From contig NZ_QFWW01000020.1 in the NCBI RefSeq assembly GCF_003265345.1, positions 477,035 through 541,034 of the forward strand: a stretch of DNA of 64,000 nt. Direction: 5' to 3'. Source of the DNA: Lentzea terrae (GTDB lineage Bacteria > Actinomycetota > Actinomycetes > Mycobacteriales > Pseudonocardiaceae). Each line of letters opens with the position of its first letter. The stretch's first letter is position 1. Below are positions 1-8,658 of the stretch, piece by piece. The notes under the pieces are model-generated. The model worked only from the letters and a program-made list of their open reading frames with translations. It was not told where the DNA came from and did no database searches. The position numbers were made by a program, and so were the translations under genes.

Positions 1-759
1 CACATCGCGGCGGCCAGCTCCGCCGAGATGGCCGAGCTGATCAGGGCAGGAGTCGACCGGGCGAAGATCTCCGTCGTGTCCAGCGGCGTGGACATCGACC
101 GGTTCACCCCCGAAGGTGCCGCGGCAGGACGCGGCCGGCTGTACCGCGTGGTCACCACGGCGTCGCTGCTGCCGCATCGGGACATCAAGGCCTTCATCAC
201 GGCGTTCTCCGGTCTCGACGATGCCGAGCTGGTGATCGCTGGACGACTGGCCGATCATCCGGCGCAGCTGCGGGAACACGCCGAGCGCCTCGGTGTCGGA
301 GACAGGGTCGTGTTCGTCGGCGCGGTGGCGCACTCGGCGATGCCCGCGCTGTTGCGATCGGCCGACGCCGTCGTCTGCGCACCGTCGCACGAGCCCTCCG
401 GTGCGGTCGCACTCGAGGCGATGGCGTGCGGTGCTCCGATCGTCGCCACTGCGGTCGGTGCGCTGGCCGATGTCGTCGTGAACGGTGTGACAGGTCTGCT
501 GGTGCCGCCGGGAGAACCGGAAAGCCTGTCTCGGGCGTTGCGCTCGCTCCTGCTGGACGACACGCTGCGCAGCCAGCTCGCGGTGGCGGGCCGGGACCGC
601 GTCACCGCGCGGTACTCCTGGAGCCGCGTGGCCGAAGACGTTCTGCGCGCCTACACGCGGGCCGGTGCGCAAAAGCCGCCAACGACGAAGGGTCCCTTCA
701 TCCACCACAGGTCGACGAAGGGACCCTTCATGCACAACGTCAGTTCTTCAGAGGGGTGA
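1..759 (+). CDS. Glycosyltransferase family 4, C-terminal part
   Basis: The reading frame is open from the first base, so the N-terminal acceptor-binding half lies outside the window. The visible part is the second Rossmann domain of a GT-B retaining glycosyltransferase. It contains the VSSGVDIDRF segment and the HEPSGAVALEAMACG region with the two glutamates (E-x7-E type) that contact the nucleotide-sugar donor, then a GVTGLLVPPGEPE loop. Such enzymes build cell-envelope or secondary-metabolite glycans; the acceptor cannot be told from this piece. The last ~30 residues (TKGPF repeated) do not look like GT sequence and are encoded by an inverted-repeat element. It converges with and overlaps the next gene by 20 bases. 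Confidence 0.85.
   Translation, partial: HIAAASSAEMAELIRAGVDRAKISVVSSGVDIDRFTPEGAAAGRGRLYRVVTTASLLPHRDIKAFITAFSGLDDAELVIAGRLADHPAQLREHAERLGVGDRVVFVGAVAHSAMPALLRSADAVVCAPSHEPSGAVALEAMACGAPIVATAVGALADVVVNGVTGLLVPPGEPESLSRALRSLLLDDTLRSQLAVAGRDRVTARYSWSRVAEDVLRAYTRAGAQKPPTTKGPFIHHRSTKGPFMHNVSSSEG
687..729. repeat. Inverted repeat within the 3' end of the glycosyltransferase gene
   Basis: Two 13-base copies, gaagggtcccttc (687-699) and gaagggacccttc (717-729), are exact reverse complements of each other, and each is nearly palindromic by itself. They can form a 13-bp stem with a 17-base loop. Location between convergent genes suits a bidirectional terminator or a small interspersed palindromic repeat; here it is translated as the tail of the glycosyltransferase. 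Confidence 0.75.
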
Positions 760-3700
760 CGCTGCCCAGGGTGGGCACGACCTTGGCCATGGTGCCGTCG
801 GCGTTGAAGCGCAGGCGGTCGATGGTCACCTCCCGGTGCGTGCCGTCACCGCCGGGGACCCGGAACCGGTGGTAGGCGATGTACCAGTCGTCGGTTCCGG
901 GCACCTGGACGATGCTGTGGTGCCCGGTGCCGAGGATGCCGAGCGACGGGTCCTTCTCCAGCACGACACCGCGGTTCACCAGGCCGTCGGCCATGGGTCC
1001 GGTCACCGTGGCGTAGCCGACGCGGTAGTTCTCGCTGCCGGTGTCGTCGATCGACCAGGTGAGGTGGTACGCACCGGCGCGCTTGGTCAGGAACAGCCCC
1101 TCGCGGAAGCCGTCCAGACCGGTGATGTGCTTGATCTTCGTGGCGTCGAACGACGTCATGTCCGCGTTCAACGGCACCACGTAGGCGTTCCCGTTGCCCC
1201 AGTACAGGTAGCTCCGGCCGTCGTCGTCGGTGAAGACGGCCGGGTCGATGGCCTGACCGCCGTTGGGGTTCGTCGCGATCAGGGGTTTGCCGAGCACGTC
1301 GGTGAACGGGCCGGTGGGCGAGTCCGCGACCGCCACACCGATCTTGGCGTCGGCGCAGAAGTAGAAGTAGTACTTGCCGTTCTTCTCCGCGATGGCCGGC
1401 GCCCAGGCCCGGCTGTCCGCCCACGACACCCCCGGCCCGAGGTCCAGGATCTTCTCGTGCTTCGTCCAGTTCACGAGGTCCTTGCTCGACCACGCGTCGA
1501 ACGACGTGCTCGACCAGCCGGGAAAGCCGTCGGTCGTGGCGTAGATGTAGTAGGTGTCGCCGAACCGGACGATGTTCGGATCCGCGTTGAGGCCGGGAAG
1601 TACCGGGCTGTTCATGACCTCCGCACGCACGGTCCAGGTGCGCTTGCTCCGGTCGGCTCCGGTGACGGTGTAGGTCACCGGTTTGCGGAAGTCCTGTTTG
1701 GACCCGTTGCGCGGCGACACCTTCGCTCCGTCCGCGACCACGAGCCGGGGCGCGAGGCGGCGCAGGTCCGTGCCGGGCTTGACGGGCAGGACGATGGTTC
1801 CCGCCTGGCTGTCGACGATCGCCGGAACCTTGAGCGCGTCGAGCTCCACCGATGCGACGGCCGTCTCGTTGCCCGGCAACGCCAGCACTTCCGACGTGGT
1901 CAGGCCGCGGTTCCACACGGTGAAGCCGCGCATCTTGCCGTTGAAGAACTTGTCCGCAGCGTAGGCGGAGCGGCCGATGTAGTTCGACGTCGTGATGCCG
2001 CCGCCCAGGTCGCCCGGCTTCGTCGTCACGTTGTCCGCACGGGCCACCTCGACCCCGTTGTCGTACAGCCGCGCCTTCCCGCCGGCCAGCGTGTACGTCA
2101 GCGTGTGCCAGGTGCCGCGGGCGAGGTTGCGCCCGCTGTTGACGTTCTGCTCGGTCGACCAGTTGCCGGCCGCGATGGCAGCCCGGTAGCTGTCCCCGCT
2201 GGCGAACAGATAGCCGTCACCGGCGTTGTTCGTGCTGTTGCCGAGGTTGAACAGGAAGTACGGCGTCTGCTGGCCGGGATCGACCCACACCCGTGCCGAC
2301 ACGGTGATCGCGTCGAGCCCCGTCATGAGGTTGTTCGGCAGGTGCACGTAGCCATCGGTGCCGCCGAAGGCGAGGCCGTCCGACGAGCGGGTGACACCAC
2401 CGTGGAGCACGGCGTCGCGGCCGTTTCCGGAGCGGTCCGCGACCGTCGTGCCCGAGCCCGCGGTGAGGTCGTAGTCGGCGATGACGCCCTTCTTGTTGGC
2501 AGTTGCCGGTGACGGGCCCTGACGCAACCGGTCGAGCTCGGCCTTCGTGACCGGGAGAACCGTGCCGTGGCGCGGGCGGGCCGGCAGCTGGTAGTCCGCC
2601 GGGATCTGCCAGTTCGGGTTTTCCAGGGAGTCGGTGACGAACGGGATGTAGCCGCGCCGCGGGGTCTCGTCCATGAAGGCGTAGAACTTCTTGCCGTCGT
2701 TGGACTTGAACACGGTCGGGCCCTCGACCCAGTCGGTGCCGAGACCGGTGCGGATGCAGTCGTCGACCAGCTCCCAGTTGCGCGGCTTGGTCGAAGGCAG
2801 GTCCACGGCACGCAGATCCTTCGAGCGCTCGAGCACGATGTCGCGGGTGCACGAACCGATGACCTTCTCGTCGGTGGTGAGGCGGTAGTAGTAGTCGCCG
2901 TCCTTGATGACCGTCGAGTCGATGACGCCCTGGCCGGGGTCGTTCCACACCTTCGGTTCCGAGAACGTCCGGAAGTCGCGGGTGGTCGAGTACATCATTC
3001 GCGGGTAAGTCGGCCCGGTGTGGTCGGGGTCGTCGGCCGCGTACGGACTTGTGGCCCAGTAGACGACGTAGGCGCCGATGGCGGGGTCGTAGGTCGCTTC
3101 GGGCGCCCACGTCATGCCGGCGGTGTCGGGCGAGACCCGGACGTGCCGCTGGGCCGACCAGTTGACGAGGTCCGTGGACTCCCAGATCTCCAGGTACTTG
3201 CTGCCCTGCCGCTGGGCCGCGCCCCAGCCACGGCCGTCGTTGATCTGCAGGTCGGTCGCGATGAGGTAGAACTTGTCACCCTCCGGGCTGCGGATGATGA
3301 ACGGGTCGCGCACGCCGGTCTCACCGTACTGCGACTTCAGGACGGGCCGCCCGCCGTTGAGCTCGTCCCAGTGCAGCGGGTCGTTGCCACGGCTGACCGC
3401 GAAGTGCACCTGTTCGGTGTCCTGTGTGGCCTCGCCGGTGAAGTACGCGAACATGTAGCCCTCGCGCGCTTCCGGTTTCGGCAGCGGCAGCACGGTGAGG
3501 ATGAAGTTGCGGACCTCGCTGACCTTCCCCTTGGTCGCGCGGACGCTCAGATGTGCCTTGCGCGGCTTGGCACCGTGCGGCGGCCGGGTCACCACACCGG
3601 ACGCGGAGACGACGCTCTTGTCGTCGCTGCGCCAGGTGAACGTGACGTCGCGGGCCCCCTTCGCCGGCAGCGTGATGTTGCCGCGCACCGCGTTCTGGTC

Positions 3701-4762
3701 CCAGATCACGATGTCCCGCAGCGCGTCCCGGACCTTCTGCCGATCGGTGATGTCCTTGAGCACCGTGATTGTGAACGTGCGCGTGGCGGTGAAGCCGGCG
3801 TACGAGACGGTCGCCGTCAGCGTCGCGGTCGCGTTGGCCGCGCCCGGCGCCGGCCGCGTGACCACACCGGTCGCCGACACCACGGCCGGGTTGCTGGACG
3901 ACCAGGTGATCGTCGAGCCGCCCGCCGCCTTGGCCGGCAGCACGAGGTTCTCCGTCACGGCGGACGTGTCACCGAGGTCGAGTGCTGCGGCATCGGCCGC
4001 GGCCCGGCCGGCCGCCGTGCGCTCCCCGAGCAGGCGGGCCTCCGCCGCGCTCACGGCGCGGTCGTAGATGCGGAAGTCGCGCACCTGCCCCTTGAGGTAC
4101 CTGTCCGCGGTGTACACCGAGCGGCCCAGGTAGTTGGCCGTGGTGGTGCCGCCGCCGATCGACCCCGGGGTGATCGTCACGTCGGTCTTGCGGCCCACCT
4201 CGATGCCGTCCTCGTACAGCACGGCGACACCGCCGCTGAGCGCGTATGTGAGCGTGCGCCAACTCCCCCGCGCGAGGTTGCGCCCTGCGGAAACCGTCTG
4301 CTCCGTCGACCAGTTGCCGCTCGCGATCGACGTGCGGTACCCGTCGCCGGTGGTGAACAGGTAGCCGTTGCCGGCACCGTTCAGCGTGTTTCCGAGGCCC
4401 CAGACGAAATAGGGCGTGCCCTGGTCCGCGGCGACGTTCACCTGCACGGACACCGTGACGTCCGTGAGCCCGCGCAGCACGTTGTCGGGCAAGCGGACGT
4501 GCCCGTTCGAGCCGCCGAGGCTCAGCGCATCGCCCTGCCACGCGGCATCACCGCTGAGCGTTCCGTTCCGGCCGTTGCCGGAGGTGTCGATCGCCGTCGT
4601 GCCGGAGCTCTGGGCGAGGTCGTAACGAACGACCAGTCCCTGGTCGAGCGTCGATGCCGCAACGGCGGCCGGTGGGAAACTCGCTGTCGATGCCACCAGA
4701 GCCAGGACACCGAGACCCGCCGTCAACTTCCGACGCCAGGTCAACGAACGAATCGAACGCAT
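740..4762 (-). CDS. Secreted double-GH43, double-LamG arabinan-active protein
   Basis: This 1340-residue exoenzyme has a Sec signal peptide (about residues 1-36), a LamG/jelly-roll domain (~40-245), two bacterial Ig-like domains (~250-430), a first GH43 five-blade propeller (~435-755), a second LamG (~765-965), another Ig-like linker and a second GH43 module (~1055-1340). GH43 hallmarks are visible in both modules: VRDPF, VIDST and VEGPT in the first; ADPNI, AIDPA and REGLF in the second. Family activities are alpha-L-arabinofuranosidase, endo-arabinanase and beta-xylosidase; arabinan is favoured by context. The ATG at 4762 was chosen over an upstream TTG because GGAGGG lies just before it. 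A LacI-type operator sits 27 bases upstream of the start. Confidence 0.88.
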   Translation of the reverse strand: MRSIRSLTWRRKLTAGLGVLALVASTASFPPAAVAASTLDQGLVVRYDLAQSSGTTAIDTSGNGRNGTLSGDAAWQGDALSLGGSNGHVRLPDNVLRGLTDVTVSVQVNVAADQGTPYFVWGLGNTLNGAGNGYLFTTGDGYRTSIASGNWSTEQTVSAGRNLARGSWRTLTYALSGGVAVLYEDGIEVGRKTDVTITPGSIGGGTTTANYLGRSVYTADRYLKGQVRDFRIYDRAVSAAEARLLGERTAAGRAAADAAALDLGDTSAVTENLVLPAKAAGGSTITWSSSNPAVVSATGVVTRPAPGAANATATLTATVSYAGFTATRTFTITVLKDITDRQKVRDALRDIVIWDQNAVRGNITLPAKGARDVTFTWRSDDKSVVSASGVVTRPPHGAKPRKAHLSVRATKGKVSEVRNFILTVLPLPKPEAREGYMFAYFTGEATQDTEQVHFAVSRGNDPLHWDELNGGRPVLKSQYGETGVRDPFIIRSPEGDKFYLIATDLQINDGRGWGAAQRQGSKYLEIWESTDLVNWSAQRHVRVSPDTAGMTWAPEATYDPAIGAYVVYWATSPYAADDPDHTGPTYPRMMYSTTRDFRTFSEPKVWNDPGQGVIDSTVIKDGDYYYRLTTDEKVIGSCTRDIVLERSKDLRAVDLPSTKPRNWELVDDCIRTGLGTDWVEGPTVFKSNDGKKFYAFMDETPRRGYIPFVTDSLENPNWQIPADYQLPARPRHGTVLPVTKAELDRLRQGPSPATANKKGVIADYDLTAGSGTTVADRSGNGRDAVLHGGVTRSSDGLAFGGTDGYVHLPNNLMTGLDAITVSARVWVDPGQQTPYFLFNLGNSTNNAGDGYLFASGDSYRAAIAAGNWSTEQNVNSGRNLARGTWHTLTYTLAGGKARLYDNGVEVARADNVTTKPGDLGGGITTSNYIGRSAYAADKFFNGKMRGFTVWNRGLTTSEVLALPGNETAVASVELDALKVPAIVDSQAGTIVLPVKPGTDLRRLAPRLVVADGAKVSPRNGSKQDFRKPVTYTVTGADRSKRTWTVRAEVMNSPVLPGLNADPNIVRFGDTYYIYATTDGFPGWSSTSFDAWSSKDLVNWTKHEKILDLGPGVSWADSRAWAPAIAEKNGKYYFYFCADAKIGVAVADSPTGPFTDVLGKPLIATNPNGGQAIDPAVFTDDDGRSYLYWGNGNAYVVPLNADMTSFDATKIKHITGLDGFREGLFLTKRAGAYHLTWSIDDTGSENYRVGYATVTGPMADGLVNRGVVLEKDPSLGILGTGHHSIVQVPGTDDWYIAYHRFRVPGGDGTHREVTIDRLRFNADGTMAKVVPTLGSVTPLKN

Positions 4763-4787
4763 TCCAGCCCTCCGCGAGGCCAACTGA

Positions 4788-4801
4788 AGTGAGCGCTAAC
4801 A
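4788..4801. promoter_or_regulatory. LacI-type operator, GH43 promoter-proximal
   Basis: AGTGAGCGCTAACA matches the TGTTAGCGCTAACA consensus found across the locus at 12 of 14 bases. It lies 26 bases upstream of the GH43 ATG and is identical to the site in front of the GH51 gene. Confidence 0.75.
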
Positions 4802-4910
4802 GGACGTGCGCAAAGGCGAGTGTCGGACGCCAGCTCAAGGCATTGAGCAGCCATGATCGCGAAATCAGCTGATCTCGCCACGACCTGGCCGCACCAGAAC
4901 CGGCCCACAG

Positions 4911-4926
4911 ATGTTAGCGCTAACAT
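4911..4926. promoter_or_regulatory. Perfect 16-bp LacI-type operator
   Basis: ATGTTAGCGCTAACAT is a perfect palindrome with the central CG typical of LacI/GalR-family sites. It is the best-conserved copy in the window and lies midway in the divergent GH43/secreted-protein region, so it could serve either gene. Confidence 0.85.
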
Positions 4927-5346
4927 TCACCTTCGAGAGATGGCCGGACACAGTGTCTCCTTCGCGTCATTGCGTTACCAGGCAGATGCCTGGACACCGT
5001 CCGGACCCGTTTCGCGGTGAGCACGCCGCTCGCGTCGGGCCGTGGAAATCGCTCCAGATGATGACCTCACTTCGAGGCCGCAGTCAAGACGTTGCCGGGC
5101 AACCGGCGGACGACCGCTCCACACCAGCACACCTGGCGGCGTCCAAACAGGACAGTCCCGGTTCGCCTGATCAGCCGACGGCAGCAGGCGCTGTGCCAGT
5201 GGGGTGGCAGACCGATCCGTCGGTGGTGAAACCGAAACGGACAGCTCAGCGTCGGTCGCGGACACGAGTACGCACAAGTACGCATGGAGGCGAGCACCCC
5301 GCGGTTGGTGGCATGGAGGCCCAACCCAACCAACGGGAGATCTGAA

Positions 5347-5907
5347 GTGGTCGCAACGAAGAAGATCGCCGCGGTGGCCGGACTCGCCGCAGCGGCCGTG
5401 CTGGGCCTCGCGAACACCGCGTCGGCGGCACCGGCGCAGTACACCGAGACCAGCCTCAACCTCAACAGCAGCCTCGCCTCGAACCTGTCCGGGCTCGTGG
5501 TGGCGGCACCACCCAACGCGGCCGACGGCCTGCAGCGATGGCATGCGACAGAACGCACCATCACGTTGCCGGGCGGGGGAACCGCGTTCGGGTGGCAGCT
5601 GAAGAACGTCGCCACCCAGAAGTGCATCTCCGACGCCGGCGCCAACGCGCAGGTCAAGGAGGTCACCTGCGAGACGGCGCCGGGGTCGACCACCAGACAG
5701 GTGTGGCAGACCACGGGCCTCAAACACGTCGGCGGCAAGCTCTACTGGTTCTGGGAGAACGCCACGACGCACCGCAAGCTCAAGAACACCGGCGAGGTGA
5801 CGGACGGGAAGTTCCCCACCTTCAAGGTGATCGCGTCCACGGACACGTTCAACTCCGGTACGGCGCGGGAAGCGCTGCACCTGTGGCACGAGATCCGGGT
5901 GGCCTGA
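5347..5907 (+). CDS. Small secreted protein, beta-trefoil-like
   Basis: A 186-residue protein starting at GTG 5347, with GGGAG seven bases upstream. A signal peptide (VATKKIAAVAGL through NTASAAPA) is followed by ~155 residues with no enzyme motif. Three evenly spread tryptophan motifs (LQRWH, RQVWQ, HLWHE) and an N-x-x-T-x-K-C-I segment recall ricin-B/CBM13 beta-trefoil lectins, but the similarity is weak and only pattern-based. Its place inside an arabinan-degradation locus would suit a carbohydrate-binding role; that is inference. A strong hairpin follows the stop. Confidence 0.7.
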   Translation: MVATKKIAAVAGLAAAAVLGLANTASAAPAQYTETSLNLNSSLASNLSGLVVAAPPNAADGLQRWHATERTITLPGGGTAFGWQLKNVATQKCISDAGANAQVKEVTCETAPGSTTRQVWQTTGLKHVGGKLYWFWENATTHRKLKNTGEVTDGKFPTFKVIASTDTFNSGTAREALHLWHEIRVA

Positions 5908-5908
5908 C

Positions 5909-5939
5909 GGATGGGCGCGGGCTCGTCCCGCGCCCATCC
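5909..5939 (+). terminator. Intrinsic hairpin terminator
   Basis: A perfect 13-bp GC-rich stem (ggatgggcgcggg and its complement) with a 5-base loop starts two bases after the TGA of the small secreted-protein gene. No U-run follows, as is common in actinomycetes. Confidence 0.75.
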
Positions 5940-6006
5940 CAGGAACGGGTGCTCGATGATGCGTTGACATCGCCGTGGCGACCACGAACACTTGGCGCGC
6001 CCAAAA

Positions 6007-6020
6007 TGTGATCGTTAACA
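6007..6020. promoter_or_regulatory. Putative LacI-type operator upstream of the beta-helix gene
   Basis: TGTGATCGTTAACA matches the locus consensus at 11 of 14 bases, with the TAACA half-site intact. It lies 16 bases before the GTG start at 6037, a position similar to the sites before araB and GH43. Confidence 0.55.
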
Positions 6021-6036
6021 TCCTGGAGTCGAACTC

Positions 6037-8271
6037 GTGCGCGCACGGCGTGATGGTTGCTCGGTTGCGGTGACCGCGATCCTGCTCGCGGTCCTCGGCT
6101 CGCCGGCCGCGGTCGCACAACCCGGTGGCAGGGACGTCACCGCCGACATCCAGGCGAATCGGAACGTCACCCTGAACGGCGACGCTGTCGTGCGGCTCAC
6201 CGGCGGCGTCACCACCTACACGGGCGTGATCACCGGTGAGGGAGTCTTCACCGTCGGCGGAACAGGCACCTTGGTGCTGGTGAAGAACAGCGACTTCGCC
6301 CTGCCGGCCAACCGCCGCCGGCAGAAGGTCGTCACCGTGGGCGGCAACCATCCGGTGACGACGATCCAGAACCCCGACCCGCCCGCCGTGATCGTGCAAC
6401 GCGGCGCGACGCTGCAGTACGGCAGCGGCTCGGGCGGCGACGGCTTCATCGGGCACGTCACGCAGGCGCCCGAGGTGTCGCTGAACACGCTCAACCACCA
6501 GGTCGACGGCACCCTGGACCTGGCTCTGCACCGGCGGGTGAACCTGGGCGTCATCAGCGGGTCCGGCCTCGTCAAGCAACGGAGGGGCACCTGGCCCGGC
6601 ATCGATCTGCCGGGCACGCACCCGTTCGCGGGCACGCTTTACGTCGGCACCGGTGCGGACTATGGCAGCCTGCACTACCTCACCGCCATGCCGAAGGTGC
6701 GCAAGGTGGTGAACCAGGGCTCGTTCATCCACAACGCCCCCGACGCCGAAGTGGTCACCAACGCCGCCGACATCTACTCGCAGTTCTACGGAAACGACAT
6801 CAACTTCCACACCTGGGGCTCCGGCGTGGTGCGGATGTCGGGCGTGTACAGCTGGTCGGACAACGGATCCGACACCGATCCCGCGCTCAGCAACCCGTCC
6901 AGGAACTTCGCCACCGTGCCGCACCGCGACAACAAGCGCGGCATCAACATCGAGGGCGCCACGGTGACCTGGGGCGACGGCACGCACAACCGGTTCTTCC
7001 TGCCAGGCAACGAAAACACCGTGTACATCAACATGCACGCGGAACGCAACGGCACTCGCAGCGTGCTGAAGTTCGACTACAACGGTCCGGTCACCCTGGA
7101 CGCGCCCATCTCCGGCGGCAAGTTCCACGACACGATGGCGGACGTCGGCCGCGGCGACGTCGTCATCGCGCCGACTCGCGGCAACGCGGTCACCTTCACC
7201 GCGCCGCAGAACTACGACGGCAACACGACGATCGGTGCCGGTGCGTCGCTGCGCCTGGGTGACGGAAGCCCGCAGGGTGACAGTGCGCTGCTGCGGACCG
7301 GCAAGATCGTCGACGACGGCGAGCTGATCGTGCAGAACGCCACCAGGGGCGTCGAACTCTCCAGGATCAGCGGCAGCGGTTCGGTGACCCAGGCCGGCCC
7401 GGCCACCACCACCCTGACCGGCGACCTCACCTACACGGGCAGGACCACGGTGAAAGCGGGCACGCTCGCGGTCACCGGGGGTGCCCTCGCCGCGAGCAAC
7501 GCGGTCGACCTGCCCGCCGCGGGCACGAGGCTGGACCTCACCAGGGCCGGTGACCAGACGGTGAACAACCTCTCCGGCGCCGAAGGCAGCACGGTGGCAG
7601 GGGGCGGCACGCTGACCGTCCACGCCACGAACGCGACGACGTTCGGTGGCGCTCTGACCGCCACCGGAGGAATCACCAAGACCGGCGCCGAAACGCTCAC
7701 CCTGACCGGCGCGCACGCCACCCCGGACAGCCCGTGGACGGTCGGGGAGGGAACCCTGGCACTGGGCGGGTCCGTGCAGGCGCGGAGTCTCACCGTGCAG
7801 CCTGCCGCCACCCTGCGCGCCACCGGCACGGTCGAGGGCCCGGTGGACAACGCCGGCACCGTCGACGCCTCCGGCCTGACCGTACGTGGCGACTACACCC
7901 AGCGTCCCGGCGCACGTCTGACCGGGACCCGGATGAGCGTGAGCGGCGCGGTGACGCTCGCCGGCACGTTCGCACCGGACCCGGCACACGGCCCCGGCGT
8001 GATCATCGACAACCTGGGAACCGCCCAGGTGAGCGGTACTTTCGACGGCCTTCCGGAGGGTGCCTCACTCGGCGCCCTGCGGCTCACGTACCGCGGCGGC
8101 GACGGCAACGACGTCGCCCTCACGAGCGACCCGACCAGCCCGGACGCCACGACGCAGCAGGCCGCGTCCGGGTCGAGTCTCAAGCTGTTGTGGTGGCTCT
8201 TGGCGGCCGGCGCGCTCGTGCTCGTGGTCGCACTTGTGCTGCTGCTGCGCAGGCGGTCACGGAACCAGTGA
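6037..8271 (+). CDS. Secreted beta-helix protein with autotransporter-type repeats and a C-terminal membrane anchor
   Basis: The 744-residue product starts at GTG 6037 behind GGAG. It has a signal peptide (about 1-28), a long glycine/threonine/valine-rich region with beta-strand repeats of the passenger-associated kind (for example LTGDLTYTGRTTVKAGTLAV and LTLTGAH), and a hydrophobic segment near 713-735 ending in RRRSRNQ, which should leave it anchored in the membrane facing outwards. There is no outer-membrane beta-barrel and no LPXTG sorting motif, as expected for a Gram-positive host. The repeats suggest a right-handed parallel beta-helix; polysaccharide binding or a lyase-like scaffold are possible. 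No catalytic residues are evident. Confidence 0.75.
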   Translation: MRARRDGCSVAVTAILLAVLGSPAAVAQPGGRDVTADIQANRNVTLNGDAVVRLTGGVTTYTGVITGEGVFTVGGTGTLVLVKNSDFALPANRRRQKVVTVGGNHPVTTIQNPDPPAVIVQRGATLQYGSGSGGDGFIGHVTQAPEVSLNTLNHQVDGTLDLALHRRVNLGVISGSGLVKQRRGTWPGIDLPGTHPFAGTLYVGTGADYGSLHYLTAMPKVRKVVNQGSFIHNAPDAEVVTNAADIYSQFYGNDINFHTWGSGVVRMSGVYSWSDNGSDTDPALSNPSRNFATVPHRDNKRGINIEGATVTWGDGTHNRFFLPGNENTVYINMHAERNGTRSVLKFDYNGPVTLDAPISGGKFHDTMADVGRGDVVIAPTRGNAVTFTAPQNYDGNTTIGAGASLRLGDGSPQGDSALLRTGKIVDDGELIVQNATRGVELSRISGSGSVTQAGPATTTLTGDLTYTGRTTVKAGTLAVTGGALAASNAVDLPAAGTRLDLTRAGDQTVNNLSGAEGSTVAGGGTLTVHATNATTFGGALTATGGITKTGAETLTLTGAHATPDSPWTVGEGTLALGGSVQARSLTVQPAATLRATGTVEGPVDNAGTVDASGLTVRGDYTQRPGARLTGTRMSVSGAVTLAGTFAPDPAHGPGVIIDNLGTAQVSGTFDGLPEGASLGALRLTYRGGDGNDVALTSDPTSPDATTQQAASGSSLKLLWWLLAAGALVLVVALVLLLRRRSRNQ

Positions 8272-8283
8272 GTCCCCAGCCGT

Positions 8284-8646
8284 TCACCGAAGAAGCTGAA
8301 CCAGCTTCTTCGGTGCGAACTTGCGATAGCTCTCGGTCAGCAGCTCTTTCACCTCAGCCCAGTCGGCATCGGGCTCGACCGTCATCGCGACCAGGTCGTG
8401 GCCCCACGGCCCGCGGCAGAACGGTGCACCGCCGGCGACCAAGGCCTCGAACTCCTCCGGCTGAGCGCGAAAGGTCATGACCACCGTGTCCTGGTCCGGA
8501 CGTGTGTACACGTGCACGAAGGTGCGACCACGAACGCGCCATCGAGTTCCCACCCAAGCGGGTTCCTCGTAGCTTTCCGGCAACGTGGCACAAATTCCGC
8601 GAAGCGCTTCAAGCACCCACGGCGGCACGTCGGCGCGATCGGTCAT
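8284..8646 (-). CDS. MmcQ/YjbR family protein
   Basis: A 120-residue protein with the YjbR-like fold pattern: an N-terminal helix ending in LPESYEEPAW, a strand pair containing RGRTFVHVY, and the C-terminal W-x-E-V-K-E-L-L-T-E-S-Y signature. This family is small, cytosolic and of unknown biochemical role, with a DNA-binding-like fold. It converges on the beta-helix gene; their shared 3' hairpin encodes its last residues (KKLVQLLR). Confidence 0.8.
   Translation of the reverse strand: MTDRADVPPWVLEALRGICATLPESYEEPAWVGTRWRVRGRTFVHVYTRPDQDTVVMTFRAQPEEFEALVAGGAPFCRGPWGHDLVAMTVEPDADWAEVKELLTESYRKFAPKKLVQLLR
8286..8314. terminator. Bidirectional terminator between convergent genes
   Basis: A perfect 13-bp stem (accgaagaagctg and its complement, 8286-8298 and 8302-8314) with a 3-base loop lies 14 bases after the beta-helix stop and inside the 3' end of the YjbR-like gene. 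Confidence 0.75.
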
Positions 8647-8658
8647 GCCCCCACTCCC

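Larger units (their letters stand above)
4763..5346. other. Divergent intergenic control region
   Basis: A 584-base stretch between the divergent GH43 gene and the small secreted-protein gene. It contains two LacI-type operators (4788-4801 and 4911-4926) and presumably both promoters. I see no credible coding region in the rest. Confidence 0.6.

Noticed and set aside
4911..4926. Catabolite-responsive or TetR-type site
   Set aside because: The motif recurs only with the arabinose locus and beside a LacI gene, so a LacI-type operator explains it better.
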